A stretch of 32,003 nt of DNA from an uncultured Bacilli bacterium (GTDB taxonomy: Bacteria > Bacillota_I > Bacilli_A > RF39 > UBA660): positions 1-32,003 of the forward strand of contig CAKOKM010000010.1 of assembly GCA_934091015.1 (NCBI GenBank), read 5' to 3'. Below the pieces are notes generated by a model, which saw only the letters and a list, made by a program, of their open reading frames with translations, made no database searches and had not been told where the DNA came from. Numbering within the stretch: the stretch's first letter is position 1; every line of letters begins with the position of its first letter. The position numbers and the translations under genes are program-made. This document shows positions 7,133-14,480 of the stretch, piece by piece.

Positions 7133-9004
7133 GTGAATAGAAAAATTATAAATTTATTATTTTGCATATTTACTTTTTTTCTTTTTAGTTTAAATTGTTA
7201 TGCAAATGATTATGATATAACTAAATATGATGTTGAAATAATTGTAGATGAACATAATAAATATAGTATAAAAGAAAGTATTGATACTTATTTTAATTTA
7301 AGTAAACATGGTATTATTAGAAGAATACCTTTATATAATAATATTATAAGGCAAGATGGTAGTAGAGAAAAAAATAGAGTTTTAATATCTAATGTTAATG
7401 TTAGTGAAGAATTTGATACTTCTAGAGAAAATGATAATTATACTATTAAAATAGGCAGTGCTGATAAAACAATAAATGGAAAACACTCTTATACTATTTC
7501 TTATGATTATGATATTGGATTAGATAAAAATAATAAATTTGATGAATTGTATTTTAATATTATTGGTACGGAATGGGATACTAATATTAGTAATGTAACT
7601 TTTAAAATTACGATGCCTAAGGAATTTGATGCAAATAAGCTTGGTTTTAGTTATGGTAGATATGGTTATAGTAATACAGATAATATTAATTATGATGTTG
7701 ATGGTAATGTAATTACGGGAAGTTTTGAAGGAACATTATTAGCTGGAGAAGGTTTAAATGTTAGACTAGAATTACCTGATGGATACTTTATTAGAAAATC
7801 TGTTAGTGCTAGTTTATTCGAGTGTTGGTATTATGTTATTCCTGTGTTTAGTGTATTAATTTCTTATCTATTATGGAAAAAGTATGGTAAAGATGATCAA
7901 GTAATTGATGTAGTATCATTTTATCCACCAGATGGTATGAATAGTTTAGATATTGCTTATGCTAAAAAAGGAAGTGTTAATTCAAATGATGTAGTATCAC
8001 TTTTAGTTTATTTGGCAAGTAAAGGTTATATTAAAATAATAGAAGATGAAAAAAGTAAGAGAAAATTTACAATTCAAAAAGTTAAAGAATATGATGGTAA
8101 TAATAAAGAAGAAAGACTATTTTTTGAAGGCTTATTTAAAAATGGTAAGGATAGTGTAACAAATAAAGATTTAGAAGAAAAATTTTATAGTACTGTAAAT
8201 AGTATTGTATATAGTAAAAATAGATCCATTAATAGAAAAAAATTGTTTAATAGTACTTCAAGTAATAAGAGATTTATAATATTTATATTAATGTTAATAA
8301 CTGCTTCTTTATCAACAATTGTTCCGGCTTTAGGATACAAAATAAGTGGTGTTATTTTTTCGGTATTAGTATGTGATTTCTTTGGCAGTTTAATGTTAGT
8401 ATTTCTTGGATTAATATATGATAATAATGCTACTAAAAAAGGATTAGCAAGTACACTTAGCTTTGCAATATTTTTTATAGTTATACTTTTTGTTATTAAT
8501 ATATCATTTATTGGTTTTGAATATATATATTATGATGTAGTCTATTTAATTGGGTTTATATTATGTATGATATGCACTTATTTTATTTATTTATTTTATT
8601 TAATTGTTATTAGAAGAACGGAATACGGTACAAAAGTATTAGGTGAAATAAATGGATTTAAGAAGTTTTTAGAAACAGCTGAAAAAGACAAGTTAGAAAA
8701 ACTTGTTCATGATGATCCAACATATTTTTATAATATTTTACCATATGCTTATGTTTTGGGAGTTAGTGATGTCTGGGTTAAACAATTTGAAGGTATTACT
8801 ATTGCTCCTCCAGATTGGTATGAATCTGCTGATGCATTTGATTATTATAGATTTAATCGTTCTTTAAATCGTACAATTAGTAGTGCTAGTAGAGTTATGA
8901 ATTCAATGCCACAATCTTCTGGTGGAAGTTCATCAGGTGGAGGATTTAGTGGAGGCGGATTCTCTGGCGGTGGCTCCGGCGGTGGTGGAGGAAGTTCTTG
9001 GTAG
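7133..9004 (+). CDS. DUF2207 domain membrane protein with glycine-rich tail
   Basis: About 623 residues. The start is probably GTG 7133, with AAGGTG 6 bases upstream; GTG 7124 overlaps that site. A signal peptide (LLFCIFTFFLFSLNCYA) precedes an extracytoplasmic beta-rich DUF2207 domain (about 25-220). Next come a membrane helix (about 230-248), a cytoplasmic winged-helix-like part containing DVVSLLVYLASKGYIKI, and a group of helices (about 380-500). The end is cytoplasmic with the motif YFYNILPYAYVLGVSDVWVK and a tail of GGG(F/S)SGGG repeats ending in GGSSW. This Gly-rich tail is usual in the family. It almost touches lemA and belongs to the same operon. The function is unknown; an envelope role is inferred from topology and partner. 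Confidence 0.88.
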   Translation: MNRKIINLLFCIFTFFLFSLNCYANDYDITKYDVEIIVDEHNKYSIKESIDTYFNLSKHGIIRRIPLYNNIIRQDGSREKNRVLISNVNVSEEFDTSRENDNYTIKIGSADKTINGKHSYTISYDYDIGLDKNNKFDELYFNIIGTEWDTNISNVTFKITMPKEFDANKLGFSYGRYGYSNTDNINYDVDGNVITGSFEGTLLAGEGLNVRLELPDGYFIRKSVSASLFECWYYVIPVFSVLISYLLWKKYGKDDQVIDVVSFYPPDGMNSLDIAYAKKGSVNSNDVVSLLVYLASKGYIKIIEDEKSKRKFTIQKVKEYDGNNKEERLFFEGLFKNGKDSVTNKDLEEKFYSTVNSIVYSKNRSINRKKLFNSTSSNKRFIIFILMLITASLSTIVPALGYKISGVIFSVLVCDFFGSLMLVFLGLIYDNNATKKGLASTLSFAIFFIVILFVINISFIGFEYIYYDVVYLIGFILCMICTYFIYLFYLIVIRRTEYGTKVLGEINGFKKFLETAEKDKLEKLVHDDPTYFYNILPYAYVLGVSDVWVKQFEGITIAPPDWYESADAFDYYRFNRSLNRTISSASRVMNSMPQSSGGSSSGGGFSGGGFSGGGSGGGGGSSW

Positions 9005-9020
9005 AAAGGAAATATAAATT

Positions 9021-9269
9021 ATGAGAGAATTACAAATTAATAGGGTTTATAGACATTTTAAAGGTGATTATTATTTGGTAATTGATGTTGCTTATAATTC
9101 TGAAACTAAAGAAAAATATGTTGTTTATAGAGCGTTATATGGTGATAATAAATTATGGATTAGACCTTATGATATGTTTATGAGTGAAGTAGATCATGAA
9201 AAATATCCTGATGTCAAACAAAAATATAGATTAGAACTTGCGGATATTAAAAGTGTAAAAGAATTATAG
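9021..9269 (+). CDS. DUF1653 domain protein
   Basis: Small soluble protein of 82 residues with the DUF1653 pattern: VYRHFKGDYYLVIDVAYNSET near the N-terminus, VVYRALYGDNKLWIRPYDMF in the middle and a trailing acidic segment. The family is a small beta-barrel-like domain of unknown function. ATG 9021 has GAAAGGA about 10 bases upstream. It lies 16 bases after the DUF2207 gene and is closed by a strong terminator, so it is probably the last gene of the lemA operon. Confidence 0.85.
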   Translation: MRELQINRVYRHFKGDYYLVIDVAYNSETKEKYVVYRALYGDNKLWIRPYDMFMSEVDHEKYPDVKQKYRLELADIKSVKEL

Positions 9270-9274
9270 AAAAT

Positions 9275-9304
9275 AACTTGGCTAATTGACGGCCAGGTTT
9301 TATT
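9275..9304 (+). terminator. Intrinsic terminator of the lemA operon
   Basis: AACTTGGCT (9275-9283) pairs with GGCCAGGTT (9291-9299), including G-T wobbles, around AATTGAC, followed by TTATTTT. Confidence 0.8.
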
Positions 9305-9336
9305 TTGGTATATTTATGGTGATATAGGAGGATATG

Positions 9337-9903
9337 ATGAAAGATAAAAAGTTGTATATTGGAATGGGAATTGTAGTTGTTTTAGTTGTAGTTGCTCTTA
9401 TTTATGTATTAAATAATAAAAATACTGGTGATATAAAACTAAATACAAGCAGTGAATTAAAATCAATGATTGATAAAGTTTATAAATTATCTAATGCTGA
9501 TTTACCAGATTTAAGAACTCAAAAAATTAGTTTGAATGATACAGATGTTTTAAAATCATATACTGGTTTATCAAATAATGATGATGTAGAAGCAATAGTT
9601 GCATCTGAACCAGTAATGTCAAGTCAGGCTTATTCATTTGTAGCAGTTAAATTTAAAAATGGTGTAAATATTGAGAAAATTAAAGAAGAAATGTATAACA
9701 ATATTGATATGAACAAATGGATATGTGTTTCTGCTGATGTTCTTTATTTAACTAATTATGGCAATACAGTTATCTATGTTATGAGTGAAGAAGATTGGGC
9801 TAAACCAGTTTATGATGCATTTAAACAATATGTAAATAATGAAAATGGAAAAGAATTAGTTAAAAATAATAGTTTTGATGGTAATGGATTTCCAGCAGTT
9901 TAA
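9337..9903 (+). CDS. DUF4358-like membrane-anchored protein
   Basis: About 188 residues. ATG 9337 is chosen over ATG 9334 because it sits 6 bases from AGGAGG. A single N-terminal membrane anchor (about 5-26, GMGIVVVLVVVALIYVLNN) holds an extracytoplasmic domain with SELKSMIDKVYKLSNADLPDL, two mixed alpha-beta halves and a C-terminal VYDAFKQYV helix. The pattern, and its place before MBOAT and DHHW genes, fit the DUF4358 family. The cysteine in KWICVSADV is not a lipobox. The role is unknown; by context it may assist the acyltransferase system on the outer face. A hairpin separates it from the MBOAT gene, so it may be more strongly transcribed. Confidence 0.6.
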   Translation: MKDKKLYIGMGIVVVLVVVALIYVLNNKNTGDIKLNTSSELKSMIDKVYKLSNADLPDLRTQKISLNDTDVLKSYTGLSNNDDVEAIVASEPVMSSQAYSFVAVKFKNGVNIEKIKEEMYNNIDMNKWICVSADVLYLTNYGNTVIYVMSEEDWAKPVYDAFKQYVNNENGKELVKNNSFDGNGFPAV

Positions 9904-9914
9904 TAATTAGTAGT

Positions 9915-9940
9915 AAACTCCTTAAATAAGGAGTTTTATT
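9915..9940 (+). terminator. Terminator hairpin between the DUF4358-like and MBOAT genes
   Basis: AAACTCCTT (9915-9923) and AAGGAGTTT (9928-9936) form a perfect 9-bp stem with loop AAAT, followed by TATTT after TTTT. It is likely a partial terminator that sets expression of the downstream genes. Confidence 0.75.
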
Positions 9941-9955
9941 TGAAAGGAATTAGAT

Positions 9956-11344
9956 ATGGTATTTACTAGTATTAGTTTTATTTATTATTTTTTACCTTTA
10001 TTATTAATATGTTATTTTATTGTTCCTAAAAAATTAAGAAATATAATTTTGTTAATATTTTCTGTTCTATTTTATTTTTATGGAGAGCCTAAATATATAT
10101 TATTGATGATTATCGAGGTATTGATATCTTACGTAGTAGGTTTATTAATAGATAAATATAAAAGTAAGAATATTTTAGTTATTGGTATATTTATTCATGT
10201 TTTATTATTTGGAATATTTAAATATTTTAATTTTGTAATTATTAATATTAATAATTTATTTCATAGTAATTTGAATTTACTAAATGTTGTTTTACCGATT
10301 GGTATATCTTTTTATACATTTCAAATTATTAGTTATGAAATAGATGTTTATAATAAAAAGGTTAATGTTCAAAGAAATATATTAAAGTATTTTTTATATG
10401 TATTTTTGTTTCCACAATTAATAGCTGGTCCAATAGTTAGATATCAAGATGTAAATAATGAAATTGATAATAGAGGTATTAATTTTGAGATGTTTGCAAA
10501 TGGAGTAAGATGTTTTATTATTGGACTTGGTAAGAAGGTTATTATTGCTAATAATTTGGGAGAACTATGTAGTATATATTTAAATTTAGGTGATAAATCA
10601 GTATTATTTACTTGGATATTTGCAATTAGTTATATGTTACAAATTTATTTTGATTTTTCAGGTTATTCTGATATAGCAATTGGGTTAGGTAAAATGTTAG
10701 GTTTTAATTTTCCAGAAAACTTTAATTATCCATATATGGCAAAATCAATTACTGATTTTTGGAGAAGATGGCATATGACATTAAGTTCATGGTTTAGAGA
10801 TTATGTTTATATTCCTCTGGGTGGTAATAAGAAAGGTGTATTAAAGCAAGTTAGAAATATCTTGATTGTTTGGTCACTTACGGGATTATGGCATGGTGCT
10901 AGTTGGAATTTTATTGTTTGGGGATTATATTTTGGAATATTGTTAATTTTAGAAAAGTTTATTTTAAAGAAATATTTAAGTAATGCTCCTAAATTTATTA
11001 AAGGTATATATACTTTGTTTTTAGTTATGATTAGTTTTGTTATTTTTCAAGGTGATAATTTAAGTAATGATTTTAATATTATAAAGGGATTATTTGGATT
11101 AAATGGAGAGTTGTTTATAAATAATGTAACTTTATATTATTTAAGAGGATATGTTTTATTTCTTGTGTTTGGTGTAATTGGTACTACTAATTATGTTAAA
11201 AATCTAGTTATTAAGATAAGTAATGGTAAATTTAAGAAAATTATTAATGTAATGGAACCTATTTATTTACTAACATTATTAATAATTGTTACTATGTATT
11301 TAATAGATAGTTCTTATAATCCATTTTTATATTTTAGATTTTAA
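9956..11344 (+). CDS. MBOAT family O-acyltransferase (AlgI/PatA/DltB-like)
   Basis: Polytopic membrane protein of 462 residues that moves acyl groups, usually acetyl, across the membrane to an extracytoplasmic acceptor. Signatures are PIGISFYTFQIISYEID (114-130), LFPQLIAGPIVRYQD (151-165), the FDFSGYSDIAIG block (232-243), NYPYMAKSITDFWRRWHMTLSSW with His273, and LTGLWHGASWNF with the invariant His313. Length and motif order are normal for the AlgI/PatA branch. The downstream DHHW gene encodes the usual partner that places the acetyl group on the polymer. The acceptor is not visible here; a peptidoglycan, teichoic acid or exopolysaccharide sugar is likely. The start is ATG with AAAGGA 8-10 bases upstream. 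Confidence 0.93.
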   Translation: MVFTSISFIYYFLPLLLICYFIVPKKLRNIILLIFSVLFYFYGEPKYILLMIIEVLISYVVGLLIDKYKSKNILVIGIFIHVLLFGIFKYFNFVIININNLFHSNLNLLNVVLPIGISFYTFQIISYEIDVYNKKVNVQRNILKYFLYVFLFPQLIAGPIVRYQDVNNEIDNRGINFEMFANGVRCFIIGLGKKVIIANNLGELCSIYLNLGDKSVLFTWIFAISYMLQIYFDFSGYSDIAIGLGKMLGFNFPENFNYPYMAKSITDFWRRWHMTLSSWFRDYVYIPLGGNKKGVLKQVRNILIVWSLTGLWHGASWNFIVWGLYFGILLILEKFILKKYLSNAPKFIKGIYTLFLVMISFVIFQGDNLSNDFNIIKGLFGLNGELFINNVTLYYLRGYVLFLVFGVIGTTNYVKNLVIKISNGKFKKIINVMEPIYLLTLLIIVTMYLIDSSYNPFLYFRF

Positions 11345-11355
11345 GGGGAATATAT

Positions 11356-12441
11356 ATGAGTGATAAAGTTAAAAATATAATTGTTTCAATTTTATTTAGT
11401 GGTATCCTAGTAATAGTTTTAATTATTAATATATTTTCTAAAGATAAAGATATATCAGTTAGTGAGAGAAGAAGATTAGCAAGTTTTCCAGAGTTTTCTG
11501 TTAATAATTTATTTAATGGAACCTTTTTTAATAATTTTGATAAGTACGTTGTTGATCAATTTGTGATGAGAGATTATATAAGAGAAAATAAAGTTAGGTT
11601 AGATTTAGCAATAAAAAATAATTATCATGATGTCTATGTTTATAATGATTGTTTGATTAAGCAAGAATATCCATTAAATGTAAGCTCTTTAAAGAATTTA
11701 ACTGATAGAATTAAAATTATAAGTAATAAGTATTTAAATGATTCTAAAATATATTATAGTGTTGTTCCTGATAAAAATTATTTTGTTAATAATGGTAATT
11801 TAAGAATGGATTATGATTTACTAATAAGTAAGATGAATAGTGAATTAAGTAGTTTTAATTATATAGATATTATGAGTAGTTTATCTTTAGAAGATTATTA
11901 TTATAGTGATAGTCATTTTAAACAAGAAAATATTGTTAAAGTGGCAATTGTGATTTTAGATAAAATGGGTAATAATTATTATAAAGATATAAATTATAAT
12001 AAACAATATGTTGATGTTTTTAAGGGTGTTTATTCTTATCAAGTTCCAGTTAAAATTAAAGAAGATAATATTAATATTTTATCTAATGAATATATAGATA
12101 ATGCGATTGTATATGATAATTTAAATAAAATAGATATAAATGTTTATGATAAAAGTAAGATTAATTCTTGGGATTTATATGATATATACTTAGGTGGAGC
12201 AAAGGGATTGCTTACAATTTATAATAATTTGGCAAGTAGTGATGATGAATTAATTGTATTTAGAGATTCTTATGGTAGTTCTTTAGTACCATTATTAATT
12301 AGTTCTTATAAAAAAATAACTGTTATTGATACAAGATATATTTCTTCTAATATATTAAGTGATTATGTTGAATTTAAAGGACAAGATGTATTGTTTTTGT
12401 ATAGTGTAAGCACTATTAACAATAGTTTTACTGTTAAGTAA
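11356..12441 (+). CDS. DHHW family (AlgJ/AlgX-like) protein with divergent motif
   Basis: 361-residue protein. One N-terminal membrane anchor (about 8-28) carries an extracytoplasmic SGNH-hydrolase-like domain. Family features are SERRRLASFPEFSVNNLFNG (35-54), FDKYVVDQFVMRDYIRE (61-77), the YYSDSHFK block (182-189) and VFRDSYGSSLVPLL (301-314), where Ser305 would be the nucleophile. In the usual motif TDHHW the first His and the Trp are replaced here (SDSHF), leaving Asp185 and His187. Its partner is the MBOAT gene 12 bases upstream; together they would O-acylate a surface glycan. An AGGGG-type Shine-Dalgarno lies within the spacer. Confidence 0.82.
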   Translation: MSDKVKNIIVSILFSGILVIVLIINIFSKDKDISVSERRRLASFPEFSVNNLFNGTFFNNFDKYVVDQFVMRDYIRENKVRLDLAIKNNYHDVYVYNDCLIKQEYPLNVSSLKNLTDRIKIISNKYLNDSKIYYSVVPDKNYFVNNGNLRMDYDLLISKMNSELSSFNYIDIMSSLSLEDYYYSDSHFKQENIVKVAIVILDKMGNNYYKDINYNKQYVDVFKGVYSYQVPVKIKEDNINILSNEYIDNAIVYDNLNKIDINVYDKSKINSWDLYDIYLGGAKGLLTIYNNLASSDDELIVFRDSYGSSLVPLLISSYKKITVIDTRYISSNILSDYVEFKGQDVLFLYSVSTINNSFTVK

Positions 12442-12466
12442 TATAATTTAATAGGGAGGAATATAA

Positions 12467-13150
12467 GTGATTTTAATTGGTATTGTTTCAAGAATGTATA
12501 AAAATTTAGATGGGCAAGATATTAGTCAAGTACATGAACAAATTAGAAGAGTACTAGCTAGATATGATGATGTTAGTTTAGTAAGTATTTTACCAACGGA
12601 AGATTATAATTATAATGAAACTAATCAAGGAATGGATAAGGTTAATGAGGAAAAATTAACCTATATTTTAGATAAATGTGATGGATTTATTTTACCCGGA
12701 GGTAGTTATTATTATAATTTTGATGAATATATAATTAAGTATGCAATAGATAGTGATAAACCTTTACTTGGTATTTGTTTAGGATTTCAAGCACTTTGTA
12801 GTTGTCTAGCTAAAAATAGAAATAAGTTTGCAATGGAGAAAAGAGTAAATTATAGTAATCATTATAAGAATCCGTATGAATATGCACATAACGTATATAT
12901 AGATAAAGATAGTTTACTTTATAAGATAGTAGGAACTGATGTTATGCTTGTAAACAGTGTTCATCATGATATAGTTGATTTTGAACTTAATGAAATACTT
13001 AAAATAAATGCGATTAGTGATGATGATATAGTTGAAGGCGTAGAGGTTAAAGATAAGAAGTTTATTATAGGGTTACAGTGGCATCCGGAATACATAATGG
13101 ATGATAATTCATGTAAAATATTTAATTATTTTGTAAAAATGTGTAAATAA
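12467..13150 (+). CDS. Class I glutamine amidotransferase-like hydrolase (PuuD/peptidase C26)
   Basis: 227-residue class I glutamine amidotransferase fold. The nucleophile elbow GICLGFQALCS holds Cys104; GLQWHPEY supplies His206 and Glu208, completing the triad. The oxyanion strand GFILPGGSYYY is at 73-83. This matches the gamma-glutamyl-gamma-aminobutyrate hydrolase (PuuD) branch, which acts on gamma-glutamyl amides. The start is GTG 12467 with GGGAGG 7 bases upstream. It follows the DHHW gene by 25 bases, so it is probably in the acylation operon, but a functional link is not obvious. Cell-wall gamma-glutamyl peptides are one possible substrate (inference). Confidence 0.85.
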   Translation: MILIGIVSRMYKNLDGQDISQVHEQIRRVLARYDDVSLVSILPTEDYNYNETNQGMDKVNEEKLTYILDKCDGFILPGGSYYYNFDEYIIKYAIDSDKPLLGICLGFQALCSCLAKNRNKFAMEKRVNYSNHYKNPYEYAHNVYIDKDSLLYKIVGTDVMLVNSVHHDIVDFELNEILKINAISDDDIVEGVEVKDKKFIIGLQWHPEYIMDDNSCKIFNYFVKMCK

Positions 13151-13157
13151 AAAAAGT

Positions 13158-13207
13158 AAATTCCACCTTTTTGGGTAATAAATATATATAGAAGGGAGGA
13201 ATTTTTT
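13158..13207 (+). terminator. Hairpin that ends the operon and buries a Shine-Dalgarno
   Basis: AAATTCCACCTTT (13158-13170) pairs with AAGGGAGGAATTT (13192-13204) along 13 positions, with one A-A mismatch and one wobble, around a 21-base AT-rich loop. More T follow to 13207. It works on paper as an intrinsic terminator for the upstream operon. The whole GGGAGG ribosome site for ATG 13208 lies inside the 3' arm and would be hidden when the stem forms. Confidence 0.65.
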
Positions 13208-13288
13208 ATGATTAAATTTTTAAGTGATTTAAGTGAATATCTTAGAGTGATTAAGATAAAGTTATTAATGTTTGTTTTATTTAATTAA
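13208..13288 (+). CDS. Possible 26-residue hydrophobic/basic peptide
   Basis: Small frame MIKFLSDLSEYLRVIKIKLL followed by MFVLFN. It starts at ATG 13208, 8 bases after a perfect GGGAGG site, and ends at TAA 13286. The peptide has an acidic patch, then Arg/Lys, then a hydrophobic end, so it could sit at a membrane, like small type I toxins or leader peptides. No homologue is recognised. Against it: the purine-rich site is also one arm of a terminator hairpin, and a 26-codon frame can arise by chance. Confidence 0.4.
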   Translation: MIKFLSDLSEYLRVIKIKLLMFVLFN

Positions 13289-13313
13289 AAAAGGTGCTGT
13301 TAAATGGCACCTT
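13287..13313 (-). terminator. Terminator of the minus-strand DUF3006/MBL genes
   Basis: AAGGTGC (13291-13297) and GCACCTT (13307-13313) form a perfect 7-bp stem around a 9-base loop. On the minus strand it is followed by a T run (complement of 13287-13292). The arm overlaps the DUF3006 stop codon. On the + strand no T run follows, so the direction is clear. Confidence 0.78.
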
Positions 13314-13509
13314 AATCTATGAAAAGATCATTTATTAAATTATTAATATTGTTTTTTCTTTTTTTCATTTCATCTTTATTTAAAGTGATAGTATAAATAT
13401 CATTTTCTTTGGCGTTAGGAATTAATTCTTTGGGTAAGTTAATTATTTTACCATTTTCTAATTCAACTATTAAATAATTTTCTTCTATTCGATCGATTGT
13501 AAATGTCAT
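13312..13509 (-). CDS. DUF3006 domain protein
   Basis: About 65 residues from ATG 13509 (MTFTIDRIEENYLIVELENG). An in-frame GTG 12 bases upstream is less likely because GTGAG then serves as the ribosome site. The core is a small beta-barrel, FTIDRIEENYLIVELENGKIINLPKELIP, with a Lys/Asn-rich helical end; this is the DUF3006 pattern. It begins one base after the stop of the MBL gene, so translation is coupled. In Bacillota these small proteins are often found beside ComEC-like MBL hydrolases, which suggests they work together; the mechanism is unknown. Confidence 0.82.
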   Translation of the reverse strand: MTFTIDRIEENYLIVELENGKIINLPKELIPNAKENDIYTITLNKDEMKKRKNNINNLINDLFID

Positions 13510-13510
13510 A

Positions 13511-14431
13511 TTATTTCTCACTTTCTATTTTAATATTTGTTCCATCTGATATAGCTCTAATAGTTCCGTTTATGCTTGTTAAGTATATTTTAGTTCCAGA
13601 ATTTTCCCAGTTTGTAATTGTTTCTTCTTTGGGTAAATTGTATTTGTTGTTTAAACCAACGGAAATGATTCCGTATTTAGCGTTTACTTTCTTGATAAAA
13701 TTGATGCTTGATGATGTGTTAGAACCATGGTGACCTATTTTAATTACATCGGCTGTAACGTCTTCTTTAATTTCATTTTCACTAAGTTTTTCAGCGTCTC
13801 CCATAAATAAGAATTTAGTAGTTCTATAAGTTATTTTAGTTACAACTGAATAATTGTTAAGTTCAGTATATGTGTTATTATTTGGAGCTAAAACATTTAT
13901 CTTTAAAGTATCAGTATCTATTATTGATATGCCAGCTTTAGCAGTGTTAATTTTTAAATTTTTATCTTTGATTGCCAGAAGAAGATTTTCATAAGTTTTG
14001 GTTGTTGATACTACTTTTGGCATATAAATTTTTCCTATTTCAAAGGCGTTAATAACATCTTTTAATCCACCAATATGATCTGTATGGGGATGTGTTCCAA
14101 TAACGTAATCTATTTTTTGATAGTTTAAATTTTTTATATAATTTATTATGTTTTCACTTTGATTAGATTCTGCGGCATCAATTAGCATAGTTTCATTATT
14201 AGGTAGTTCAATAAAGATTGAATCACCTTGACCAACATCTAAGTAGTGAACTTTTAATAAATTATTATTTGTATTTATGTAGCTGTTTTGATTTTGGTCT
14301 TGGTTATTATTTTGATTAAATAAATTTTTGATTTTATCTTGATTATTAAAGATTAAAAATGCAAGAAGTAAGATTAATATTTCGAAAAAGTTTCGTTTGA
14401 TATTCTTTTTAATTTTTTTATGTTTTGTCAT
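13511..14431 (-). CDS. ComEC/Rec2-type MBL-fold hydrolase, membrane-anchored
   Basis: 306-residue metallo-beta-lactamase-fold hydrolase like the C-terminal domain of ComEC. An N-terminal basic stretch and one membrane helix (about 14-29) are followed by an Asn/Gln-rich linker (about 36-57), so the domain is probably outside the cell. Motifs are HYLDVGQGDS (62-71), the metal site HPHTDH (114-119), FMGDAE and IGHHGSNTSSS. ComEC-type domains are thought to be DNA nucleases, but stand-alone members may act on other phosphodiesters. There is no ComEC channel here. The start is ATG 14431 with AGGTGA upstream. DUF3006 follows directly. Confidence 0.88.
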   Translation of the reverse strand: MTKHKKIKKNIKRNFFEILILLLAFLIFNNQDKIKNLFNQNNNQDQNQNSYINTNNNLLKVHYLDVGQGDSIFIELPNNETMLIDAAESNQSENIINYIKNLNYQKIDYVIGTHPHTDHIGGLKDVINAFEIGKIYMPKVVSTTKTYENLLLAIKDKNLKINTAKAGISIIDTDTLKINVLAPNNNTYTELNNYSVVTKITYRTTKFLFMGDAEKLSENEIKEDVTADVIKIGHHGSNTSSSINFIKKVNAKYGIISVGLNNKYNLPKEETITNWENSGTKIYLTSINGTIRAISDGTNIKIESEK

Positions 14432-14480
14432 ATCTTATTCACCTATAATAAATATACATTAAAATAGATGGTTTGTTAAG

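Noticed and set aside
13503..13733. Plus-strand frame of 76 codons
   Set aside because: It is a shadow of the MBL hydrolase gene on the minus strand, with no ribosome site and no protein-like motif.
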